Shown in pieces: positions 34,077 to 45,710 of a stretch of 64,000 bases of DNA (positions are counted from its first letter, which is position 1; every line of letters starts with the position of its first letter). Source of the DNA: Rhynochetos jubatus (lineage: Eukaryota; Chordata; Aves; Eurypygiformes; Rhynochetidae); the NCBI GenBank assembly GCA_027574665.1, contig CM050649.1:61098150-61162149 (forward strand), written 5' to 3'. The notes under the pieces are model-generated. The model worked only from the letters and a program-made list of their open reading frames with translations. It made no database searches and was not told the origin of the DNA. A program made the position numbers and the translations under genes.

Positions 34077-34768
34077 ATTGCCAATTAAAAATAAAGTAGG
34101 ATAGTGAGAAATAAAACCAAAACTAAAACCATATTATCCTCAGCTTCCCTTATGCCCCAGCTCAACTTTGGTCCTTCATTCTCAACTCTTCTACCTCCAA
34201 CTCCTGGGCAGCACAGGGGGACAAGGAATGGGGTTTGCAGACAGTTCATAGCACTCTCTCTGCTGCTCCTTCCTCCTTACACTCTTCGCCTACACCAGTG
34301 TGGGGTCCCTCCCATAGGATACAGCCCTTCATTAACTGCTCCAGCATGGGCGTTTCCATGGGTTGCAGTTCTTCACAAACTGCTCCAGCACGCATCCTTT
34401 CCACTAGGTACAATTCTTTAGGAACAGAGTGCTTAAACATGGGTCTCCCACAGGGTCACATTTCCTGCCAGAAAATCTGTTCATGCATTTGCTCCTCTCC
34501 ACAGGTTGCAGCTCCTGCGAGGATCCTGCTCTGTCATCAGGTGTCTATGTGCTGCAGTGTGGATATCTGCACTGAAATGGTCCTTAGTGCTGCAAAGAGA
34601 CAACCTGCTTCACTGTGGTGTTCTCCATGGATTTCAGGGGAATATCTGCTGTGGCACCTAGGGGACATCCCCCGCCTCCTTCTCGAAGCTTGGTGTCTGC
34701 GGAGTTGTTTCTCTCACATATTCTCACTCCTCTCTTTAGCTGCTGTTACAATTTCTTAAATATGCTAT
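34077..34768 (+). mobile_element. Group B LTR, internal part
   Basis: It begins CCAATTAAAAATAAAGTAGG and follows the layout of the LTR at 18368: AGCACAGGGGGACAAGGAAT, CAGTGTGGGGTCCCTCCCAT, several CTGCTCCAGCATGGG units, GGTGTCTGCGGAGTTGTTTC and TCTCACATATTCTCACTCCT. Both ends are missing. Open frames 34104-34421, 34235-34759 and 34246-34440 lie within it and come from the LTR repeat units. Confidence 0.75.
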
Positions 34769-34799
34769 CATGGAACCACAGAGGACGTGTGGAATGATC

Positions 34800-35742
34800 G
34801 TGCAGGCCAGCATCTGTTTGCAAAGCTGGTGTCATTAACAGGGATTTGACCTTTGTGACAAGAACCTCTGAGCTTCTCCTAGGGAAAGACAGGATCCACC
34901 GGAATGGGGGACAGCTGGCCAGCCTGGTGAGGAGAATGTTAACTCAGGAATGAGGTGAGAGTGGAACAGGACAAACCACAGCCAGTGGGCAGGAGAGGAA
35001 AGCAAAGTATGCAGGGTGACAGTAAGATGAGACACCTCAGGGAAGATAAAACAAGGTGAAAGGAGGTCCTCCTCAAGTATATGCTCACAAAGGTGCACAG
35101 CCCTGGAAAAATCACGAGGAAATAGAACTGTCATGCAGACACAAATCTGGACCATTCTTGGAATAACTAATACACTGTGCACTGTATGCAATGGACAGGT
35201 ATCTGCTCTTTAGGACAGATCAACAGAGAAGGTGAGGGAGCAAAGATCTTGGCCTGTGTCTCAAGGAGCATCTTAGGTTTAGGGAGCTCTTCTATGGGAC
35301 AGACTGTGGGCCAGTGGAGAGCTTGAGAGTCAGGGTCTGGAGAGAGGCAACTAAGGGCGATATCATGGTACAAGTGTGTTACAAATCAGGCTGAGGATGT
35401 GGACAAAAGCCTTTAACCACCTGAAGAAGTCTCTGTCACAAACTGTGATTCTCATGATGGAAGGAAAGCATAGTGGGATACAAGCAGTCATCAGAATTTT
35501 TGGAGTGCATCAGGAAGTACTTGCTGAAATGGACACCAGATGGGCCAACAGATGATAAGACACACAGATGGATGTCCTATTCACTAACAAGGAAGAATTG
35601 GATGTGGATGTGGTAATCAGCAGCAGCCTTGGTTGTTTTGGCATCAAATGGTGAGATGTGAGATTCTGAGGAGAGTATGAAAGTAAAACAATGGAGAATA
35701 GACTCTGGACATTACTAGAACAGATTTCAGCTTATTCAGGAC
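34800..35742 (+). repeat. CR1 LINE, start of ORF2 and endonuclease region
   Basis: Sense-strand CR1 is recognisable at CAGCCTGGTGAGGAGAATGT, in the region around GGTGCACAGCCCTGG, at AGATGGGCCAACAGATGATA, and across 35580-35650. There the translation includes DVLFTNKEELDVDVV and SSLGCFG, matching the CR1 endonuclease C-terminal part, where the usual DHEMVEF is degraded and followed by a stop. It ends near TCAGCTTATTCAGGACCC. Reverse transcriptase and the 3' end are absent, which is unusual because CR1 copies normally lose the 5' end. Confidence 0.82.
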
Positions 35743-38700
35743 CCAAATCTTTCAAGATTTGTGATTTTTAATTTAAATCAGTTTGCAGTGTGAAAGTATG
35801 GTTCAATAATTGGACATCTCACAAGACAGGAGCAATTCCAGAGAGAAGCTGAAATAGTCTGAAGGAATTCTTAGTAAAAGTTTTTCTCTTTAATTACAAT
35901 TATGAAAAGGAGATTTACAGTTGAAATATAAAGTAGGTACCTGACACAATAGTTGAAAGTTGGTATAACATTCTCTCGTCACGTCTTGGAAGCTGACACA
36001 AATTCAGCTTTTTCTTGAAAGCGGTAACCAGGGCAACTCTTATTTTTTGATGGAAGGTCCATCCCTACCAGACCTCTGTAACATGGAGGCAACACGTAAC
36101 AACTTTCTGCGTATAAGAACTTGTTACAAATATAACATCTTGTCACTAATTTTTGTTCTACTGATACTGAAATGCATTACGGTTTTTGTGCACCTTTATG
36201 ACTATGCAATAGACTGGGGATTTCATTGGCTAAAAAAGGGCAGGTGGTAACTTAGACTTAAGCTGAAAATGCATATGAAGGAGACGTGTGCATAAGAATG
36301 CAGGGACTCCTAGGAAAAGATTGTAGTCATTGTCCTAGGCAATTTTCTGAGACTACTGCTTCTCAGATTCTCTTTATGTGAAGGCAATTTTGCTTTGTGA
36401 CAAAAGTAGCTAAATTTTGTTCGAACTAAAGATAAATTATGAATCTTCCTGGGGAATCTCCTACTCATTTACATTATGCAAGGAGTCCAATTAAGTGCAG
36501 AACCAAATGTCAAAATACTAAAATTTCTGTGAGGGGGAAGGAAAAAAACTCTTTTGTTGTTGTTGTTTTTTGGGGTTTATTTTTTCTGTTGATGGAAAGA
36601 CAGTCACAATCCAAAAACAGTGAAGCTTTTGTTTTCTTGTCCACTTTCTAATCAGGATGAGTACAATAGCGAATAGAGATAAAGCATTTTTTTAAATGGG
36701 CCAATAGGAAATTGTCACTTTACAGAATAAAGCATAGATAACAGAATCAGATGCACATCACTATGTTGTGCATAAAGGTTAATCCAGCTTTTATTGACTA
36801 TATCTGGTAATACTGAAGTATAGTTGTTAAACCTCCATTTTTCATGGAAACGAAACCATTATAAAAATCAATCTGAAATGCAATTTCATTACTACTTTTG
36901 TTTTTGTATTGTGACTCATTCCATTACAAAATTGCAAAAACCCTAGCACAATCTCCTAAACTTTGAAAGAGCAGCCAAAAGTGCTTTTAGTCCTCTTCTA
37001 TCATTGTCTGCCTTAATTTAAAAACCAGTGATATAAAAGGGGGAGGAAATAAACCAGCAAAATACTCATCTTTTTTACTTTGCTCTACCTGTCAAGTCTT
37101 CTTATATTTGGCATGAACAATTCATTTTAAAGTCTCATTTTTCTCTACCATGCAAGTGATTAGAAGTTTCAGTCATCCTCAGAAATAAGTTATGTAAATA
37201 AAATGGATACAGATAGTCAGTGAAGCATGATAACCATTCAGTAAATTAACTTTTCTAGTATCCTCCCTTAGACAAAGGAATGTTAATGGAGATGAATTTA
37301 AATGGAGCATCACACTTTGTGGGCTTACCACATGAATCTAAGTATGCTGTGTCACAAATATATTTCAATGACAGATCACATCAAACTCAAATCTCTATCA
37401 ATGGCTGTTTAATCTCTTTTCAAGTATTTTAAATTAATACTTTCCTCTCAAATATCTGGTAACTTAGGTTAAAAACTCAGAACAGTAATAGCAAACTCCT
37501 AGGAAAATGTGATTGGTAGGGACTTCTGAGTCAACCTGAACTCCCTGTAGTCATAGACACTGAAAAAAAAGAAGAAAAATAAAAGATGTTTAGCCCAGAG
37601 GGCCTCATACCATGACCCACAAATCCTTTTCCACTCAATACCACAAAATGAAGGTTTTCAAGCTGTGCTAGAACTATAACTCATGCACAGAAGGAGCAAC
37701 ATATCAAACACTGTTAATCCAGTTTGCTGATATAGCAAGTTAAAATCTTTCGTATACCATATGAAATATATGCTTCATAAATAGTGTAGAAGCACATTTG
37801 CATTATATGAATTATTTTATTTATGTAGCTTCCTGAAACTGTTCATCTCTGTTACACAGAAGTAAGAAAGTTTTCTTATACATTTTTACAAGAATAAAAC
37901 TTGTCTTGCATAGTAGTCTCACAACACTTTTTACAATGCTTCTCTTATATTTGCAGCTTGTGCGGAATAAGGCCCTCAAAAGCACACAGAAATCAATTCT
38001 TCTAGTGTTTTGAAAACTGTTTTTTTTCCCCAGAAAAATGCATGTGCTGCTCCACAATAGTAGCGGAGCTTAAGTATATTCCACTGAACATAAGATTCAT
38101 GGGAGTCTAAGAATATGCCTTACATGGAGAAACATTGAAGGTATCTAAATTACATGTTTAAAACCAACTTTTATCCCAATGCCTGAGAGTTGCTGTGAAA
38201 TGTATGATAACTTTTCCCTACTTCAACAAAATTCCTTCTGAGAAATTGTTCAGTTAACATGCCTACCTGATCAAAACAGCTGCTAGATATTTGTATCCTG
38301 CTACTGAACTTCCAGAGTTCAGAACCTGCTAATGAGTTTTACTATGAGTGATATGATGTTTCACATGAATTTTTAAAACCTTTACAACCAACAACTCAAG
38401 AATATCATGCTAAACTATACTTTGAAAATATGCTATTTAAATGTCAAACTCAAGTATTCAGAAGTTAAGACATGCAAGGTTTAAAGGGCATTGGTGCCAG
38501 GGAAAGATAAAAACTGAAATATTTGATTTGTATTGTCACATAGGTAAAAACATTTTTCCTCTTTGACAAGACCATGAGAAACCATTTAGTAAGCTAAGAC
38601 AAGCAGATGAACATTTCTTACAATACATAAATACTTTGGAGCTCAGGACCATGAAAGGTTAAGAATATGAATTTTTAATTGAATTTATGTAGCAAGTAAA

Positions 38701-39627
38701 AATACTCAAGTTGAAAATGAGTGGGACTTCAGATTGAAGCTAATTTAATATTTTGAGCTGTCTGCAGAGATTTTATGTGATTTTGTGATGCTTATGGATT
38801 GGCCTACAATGCAAATTTAACTACTCAATTGGTATATCTGCATCAATGGAAGGATTTAGCGAAGGTAAAACTCAAACCAGGGCAATACTATTTGCATCAA
38901 GATATACGGCATTATATTAATTAAACCTATATTGAATACAGCTATCAACCTAAAGTAGAGAAGAATTTTGCAGTAGTAAGTAAAGTTGCCATTTTCAGAA
39001 AGAATTAGACATTAAAGAATCTCCCAAATCACAAAACAATTTTACAGGGACACCAACTGTAAACATTATTCTACTGTTCACTGTCCAGCAACAGTTTCAT
39101 GACAAATATTTGCCTAGTATACTGAGAGCATGAAAAACATGTGAAACAGATCTGTCTTTTTAGGGTTATAGAGCCTCCATTGTTGTTCCTTATCAGAACA
39201 TGCACTGTCCATCTAGTAGATTGCTTCATAAACTGTACTGTGAAATGCAGGAAAACTGCCTTTTAAAATTTGTCTAGAAGACAAATGTTTTGCTTCCTTA
39301 TTGTCCCTTTCAATGTGTTAATTATTGTTCATAATACTTTTTATTTAATTATAATCTATATTATTCCTTCAACCTTCTATGTTTATTCTGACATTCTAGA
39401 ATTCAACTGCCAAAAGATGTTCAGGACTTGCTGTTATCATATGCCTACACATATGCAACAACTTTTCTGGATTTAATGTGTCTTGATTGCTGTTATCAAA
39501 GTCCTCAATCAGGAAATATCATTGCTTAAGAGAGCATCTTACACAGACATTAGAAAAATCACTGGCATGTTTCCAACTGAAAAACAAAATTGTAATTCAG
39601 TGATCAGACAACTTGTGAAAGAATGGC
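35743..39627. other. Unassigned AT-rich sequence
   Basis: No gene or recent repeat is recognised. A (GTT)n run occurs near 36555-36570. Short frames show no domains. Confidence 0.55.
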
Positions 39628-40028
39628 ATTTATTTAGCCTAAATGACAAGAAGTCAGATGTGCTGAAGGACTGAGAGGAGAGGAAGGAAAGAAGACATGG
39701 TAACAAATTTTAGATAGACAAAGATTGCTACAGCTGAGGAAGGTCACAATCTGTTCTGAAAGTCTATAGTGAATTGTCTAGAAATCTTGGACTAAAGCCT
39801 AAGCAAGGAAGATTCAGGTCGTGTTAGGAAACACTTTCTAACAGTGACAATAATGTACATTAAAGTAAATTACCTTTGATGACTATGCAGTCTCCATTAC
39901 CAGAGTTCTTTACGACTAAATTTTAAGTATCTATCCAGGATGTTGTAAGTGTAGATGATACTACCCTGGACCAGAAGAATGGCCTAAATGGCCACTTGAG
40001 ACCTTTTTCAGCTTTACAGTTTCATGAT
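39628..40028 (+). repeat. Ancient CR1/L3-like LINE 3' remnant
   Basis: Although very diverged, the order of blocks matches a LINE 3' end: GGACTGAGAGGAGAGG, GACATGGTAACAAATTTTAG, GGAAGATTCAGGTCGTGTTA, GGAAACACTTTCTAACAGTG, and finally GAATGGCCTAAATGGCCACT with ACAGTTTCATGATT at the end. Divergence is clearly higher than in the other CR1 fragments, so it is likely an older subfamily. Confidence 0.6.
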
Positions 40029-41969
40029 TAAAAGGCATGAGGTATCAATACAATCAGGATGTTAGAATTTGTTATTGCATGTAATCATAAAAAATATTAG
40101 ACTTAGGAAAATATTTTTATGATGCTACTTGCATATAACATTTAATAAGGTTTACTATGATAGTCCCCTAAATTCATTGTGTCGGAATTTTTACAACATG
40201 ATTTTTAAATGGTAAAATATATCTGGCTGATGAAGCAAATATTATGTTGCTTTATTCTATTCAGTCTGCTATTAAAATGTTAGTATATTTTAGGTTGTTC
40301 TTCCCACTCAGTACCCTTGGCTCTGACCCCCTAGACCCCCCACTTATTCATGCTTCTGTACAATGCTTTTTATCTGCCACCTTCGTAAGTTATTCTCATT
40401 TAAAAATGCTCTGTATAGGAAAAAATACTGTCACATATTTCCATTGTTTTATTTCTGCTTTAAAGGAACATGAATATCGCACCTATTTCTCTGATAGTTG
40501 GACAATACCTTGTTCTACTGAAATAAACCAAGGTACATGCCTCTCTAGAGTTTCTCTTATTGCAACCAATAAATTTTTTATTGCTAAAATTTTAAAAGAG
40601 TTCCAATGGAAGCTGTATAAAACTTTTATTGACAAGAACAAAGCTGTTGCAAGGAAAAACAACTGTTTATGTCTTATTTTGAAGTAAATACCTAATCTAT
40701 TTACAGAAAATGTCCCAAGTGAATGCACAATAAATAAAATGAGAATTTCTCACAGCAGTGAGTAACATGCTGCCCCTACTTTTCTACACTCTCATGTCAT
40801 AGCTACAATTCTTTTCAGTATATCAGTAGAAAATAATTACATATATGCAGCGTCTTGGAGTATAACAGCATGGGACTTAAATAAAACTTCCTGAGTTAGT
40901 AGAATCAGGTCCCTAGCATCTTTTTCAAGAATTGATGGAGGTGATTTATAAAAAAAAGAAAAAATTAAAAATTCTTTTCAACCTCATGTCTTCCAGAATA
41001 ATCTGTTCCACAAAAATTTAATTTTAAAGATAGGCTAACATCCTCTAAGCTGCCATCCATTTTTCTTGCATTTAAGTTTTACTTCTATGTCTTCTGCCAA
41101 TATTGTCATATCCAATCAAATAAATTTTTGTTACTTTATCTTAGCTTGAGTAGCTCTTTACCTCATGAACACTATCCTCTGTCTCCCCCTGTAGTGAATT
41201 TAAACAGAGATTACATGCAATGCCAGCTTTCTTTGTTAAACTATATATGATATACTCCTTTTCAGTTACCTGTTCATTATAATAACATTCTCTCTAACTG
41301 CTTTAGTCTGAATTCATGTTTCTCATTATTAAACAGAATTATAAATCTTACTTTAGGTAAGATCTCACCAGTGACTGTTGTTTCTCATGTAATTACCTTT
41401 CTTGATACATCCTACAACAGTTCCTGCCTTTTCACATCTTCACCATATATTAATAATCCAATTCCTCCTACTCCTAAGGAATTCTTGAGTTATGAGCCCT
41501 GAACTTGTAGAATAAATTCTTATATGTTCCAAAGTATATCATACTCTGTCAAAACTTGGAGTAATATAAATTATTATTCAGAATATTTTCTATATATCCT
41601 GAAGATTTTGGCATGTTCTATGCTTGCTAGGAAAAAAGTAGAGAGATGTTTAGGGAAAAGACAGCCAAGCTGAGTCTGGTCTTACCTGCAATTCCATTCA
41701 GCAGTAGTTTCACTGATTAACTCAGAGCCACAACTGGACTTTGTTCACAGGTAACAAGCTGCTTTACTTCAAAAGGTAAGGAGGACGAACATGGGCCAAG
41801 ACCTAGGAATGAATGGTAAGTTATAAAGTAGTGCAGTCCTACTGTTAAAAAAAATCCAGTTTGTTTTATGTGCTTTAATTTTGCTGAGACATAAGCAAAC
41901 ATTTACATGTAAATTAATTTGCATTTCTTTCTTCCTTTCTTTCCAGTGTTATCTTTTATCTTCCTTTCC

Positions 41970-41993
41970 TTTTTTTTTTTTTTTTTTTTTTTT
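41970..41993. repeat. Poly-T tract, 24 bases
   Basis: Uninterrupted T run following a CTTTCCTTT-type pyrimidine stretch. Confidence 0.95.
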
Positions 41994-44900
41994 ATATTTT
42001 TCATTTGAAGTTCATTACCTTCCTGTAAAAGCTGAATTCTCTTCCCTCCCTCCTATTCTACATCTTCTTTGTTTCAGGTCATCCACAATGACATCTCAAA
42101 GCTCCTAATTTTCCATTACAGTGGATTTTTTTTATTTCTCTACCAACAGAAGAGCTACCAGATTATTTTTAGAAATACTTGGAGTTTACAGTCAATTCTA
42201 ATTTGGCTTACAATTATCTGTAGGTGGTTACATTTCTTGAAAGTATGCAAACATTCCAAAAGGAAAATTTACAGGCTACCTATATATATATTTAAACAAA
42301 TCTATAAACTATATAGATTAAGTATTTTAGAGGTACATTGCAAGTTAACTCTTCAAAGCATTATGCAAAACTCTTATTCATATTTGATTATTCTCCAGTC
42401 AATTTCTCACGTCAGGTGTATATTTAAATAAGAAACCTTTCTTCTTGTATTTTTACTTAATATTATCTTTATGATGTTCCCAATAATTTCTTGTAAAAGA
42501 ATAGTCACAGACTCGCATGAAGAGCATTCAGAAGCACATGGCTTTTCATTTTACATTTGTATTATACAGTGTTATTTTTGATTTGCAACAACAAGAGATG
42601 TTACAACACGATTTTAATTGCTTCTTTCCTCATAACTTGAGGTCCACAGGAATCTGGAAGATGTTAAGAACAAATGCCTGGCAGAATTACTCTAAGTTAA
42701 TTAACATATAATTAAATCTGAAAATGTCAAAAGAAAAGACAAAGATGTCAAGTCATTTTCAACTACCTTATCCTAATATAATTAGAAAACTAATAATGAC
42801 AGCATAAGGTTTTTCAATGGGAGATTAAGGACCCAACGAATAAAATTATCCATTATCCACCATCTTGCCTCATTTTGTTTGGCACAGTGCTTCATTTTCC
42901 TTACTCTTCTTTCTGCCATGTTCTTCTTGCAGATAATCTAAAATTTTCCAAAGTAATTAGAAAAACTTTACATCCGATAAATATGATTATCTTATTGTTT
43001 ATTTTGGTTGAATGAAAATAACTTCAATTAAAATCAGTGAGGATAAAAGACATTTGGAATTGAAACACAGGGAGAAAACAAAACAATTATGAAATATTCT
43101 GATATCAAGGATATTTTTTATCATACACAAATCAATTTTATTTCATCTTAAATTTTCCTTTTCTCATTCCAGAGCCAGGTATTAGCAAAATTAACTGATT
43201 AGACAAGTTTCTCAGTAGAGCTATGTGAAAAATAAAAAAAATCCAATACTGCCATGAAAGCAATGGGTTTGGCAGATGTTTGTGCCTAATTACTTGCTTG
43301 CTGTGTGCTTGTCATAAAAAAAATGTTACGGTTGGTGGATGTTAGTTATTACTAGAGATACATTACAACTAAGTGCTTTTTTTTGGTACCATCAATTCTT
43401 AAATAAACTTATCACTTAAATCAGTATAAAGATCTGATTAAAACTGGCTTGTATATTAAAGGGTCCCAGGGACATTTGGTAATGTTCTAGTCTGCAGTCA
43501 TAGATATGTTTCTAGCAAGAACAAATGATCACTTATTGAGTACAAGGAACTAGGGGGGAAAAAAAAAAAACAACAAACAACCAAAACCATCTTAATACTT
43601 TTAATTAACAAGGTAAAACATCATCTGTATAGAGCCACAGTAACCTATATCAAGTATATGAAATAAAATATCATCTGTTAAGCCCTGAATCTCATTGTTT
43701 GTCACTTTTGAGAAGCAGTAGCCTTGAAACAAGTCAGAAATGCATTTTGTCCTTATTTCCGTTGTGCAAGTACTGTGGAAATGTTACATACTCTTAGAAA
43801 TCAATGAGAAAGGAAAATTTCTGTCTCTGTCATCAGCCCGCTCAAGCTATAATAAAGCTTCATCTGGACACAGTGAGTTTTAGATCAAACTATAAATGCA
43901 GGGTTTTAGCAGGTTGTATGAATAATTATAACTGTCTTTTTAATTTGTAAGTTCTTATCAAGTGTTCATTGATCCTGAACATGCCTCTCTGCTTTGTTAC
44001 TTCTTCCTCTCCAGCTTCACTTTCCTTTTAATCTTAATAATTGATGGAATCTTTTGTACTCTCATAATGGCACATATATATGTCATATAGATTTCATCTT
44101 TCAAGGTGCTGTTCTGAATATTTTCCAGAGTTCTTCCAATTTGCTTATTTCAATGCATTACTCTTTGCTCATTGTCGTTCTTGATTTACTCAAAGTTAAT
44201 TTCCTGAAATTGAATATGCTAGTATTTTTGTATTATATATTCCTACTCATTATTGTGGTATATGGAAGAAACCCGTGGCAAAAGTTTCCAATCTTTTTAA
44301 ATTTCACTCCTTTTTTAATCTTGCAAAGAAATGGCCTTCTATGTACTTTTAGTTACATTTTTCAACAGCTGTCATTTAGTGATATCCAAGACTGCAACAG
44401 TTTCTTTTTTTTTAAGTAGAAAAGGAGCTATTTTTATTTTTCAAAAAATTATAGGTTCACAATGTCTGTATGCTATTTGTCTGTGTCATGTCTGACAACA
44501 GCTTCTTTTATAATAATTTTCTTTCAGTAGAGTCGTGGTACAATATGTAATCAACATTTGTAAAGATATTTCCTTTATTTTCCTTTAATTTCTATTGTGC
44601 TTTCAAAATTGAAGCAGAAGTTATTAAAACAATGGAAATGAGAACATTAATTCACTAGAGACAAAGACATGGAGAAGAAATTTAAGAAGTATTATTATAG
44701 AATGTAGCATATATTGTTTCTTGGGTTTACTGTTAGCAGAAAAATACCCCAAACCACAAAATATGCTTTCACTAAAATACAAATGTTGCTGTCTGAGACC
44801 ATTTATATATTTAATATTTGAGGAAAAAACGATCCTTTCCTCCAAGAATTCTGGCTTGTAAATGATAATATCATAATGATATGATAATTTAACTAAGATA

Positions 44901-45605
44901 AATGAAAAAAGGTGGCAATTCCATGTCTTAGGTGTTTATATTGCTATTTGGAACAGATTCGTAATTCTCCATTGACAATTCACAATGCACTATTCAACAA
45001 CACCTGCTGTATATGAGCCAAAATTTCTTTTGAGTAAGTAGAGTCCTGAAGCAATTAAGTTTCTAGGGATCCATTTTTAGTGTAAGGACAGCTGAAGAGA
45101 TTGATGGAGCCTGGATGAAAAGAGGCAGACAAAATAGCTGATACACAATGTCTTACATGGTTTCCACTATACAGCTGTTATTTCACTTTTGACCTGGAGT
45201 GATATGCCTTCTGTCCCTACAGAGAAGTTCCACCAGAATCTACAGGTTCCCTGATGATGCAAAATTAAAAATAGGTTTCACATACACTTGCCAACAGTTA
45301 CTTAACACCGCTTGCTTTTGCTTTACAAGTTTTCTACAGGGGTGACAAGTAGGTCATTCCAGGTCCAAGGTATTGTAGATGTGTACAGTCTACTGTCTTC
45401 ACCCCTACATCTGTAAGGGTCAAGGTTAGACCTGTCAGGGCAAAAGTCCCTGAGACAGAGAGGTCAGTCAAGTATCTTGCTGCCACTGAATTTTTGGACT
45501 TTTGGTGCAGTGGCAACAGTGCTGTTCTAGCAGAGTGATTACTATATAGTCCTTCACACAAACTCTGACATGCAGCCGACCCCTTGTTAGCCCTCAGAAA
45601 AATAA

Positions 45606-45710
45606 ATAGAGAGAGAAAGTGAAGAAAGAAGGAAGGGAGGAAGAGAAGGAAGAAGAGACAAAGAGAGGGAAGAGGAAGGGAAGGTAGGAAAACAGGCAGA
45701 CAAGAGAGGG
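45606..45710 (+). repeat. Purine-rich (G/A) tract of about 105 bp
   Basis: The plus strand is almost all A and G (GAGAGAGAAAG, GAAGGAAGGGAGG and GAGGGAAGAGGAAGGGAAGG type units) with only a few pyrimidine interruptions. It has the composition of triplex-forming sequence. Confidence 0.9.

Noticed and set aside
34235-34759. The longest frame in the window (174 codons), Cys- and Ser-rich
   Set aside because: It lies wholly within a group B LTR. The Cys pattern comes from the repeated CTGCTCCAG-type units, not from a protein domain.
40244-40687. A 147-codon plus-strand frame outside repeats
   Set aside because: Composition is what AT-rich DNA gives (Phe, Leu, Ile, Lys), there is an overlapping antisense frame, and no motif was found. 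It is kept only as a note.
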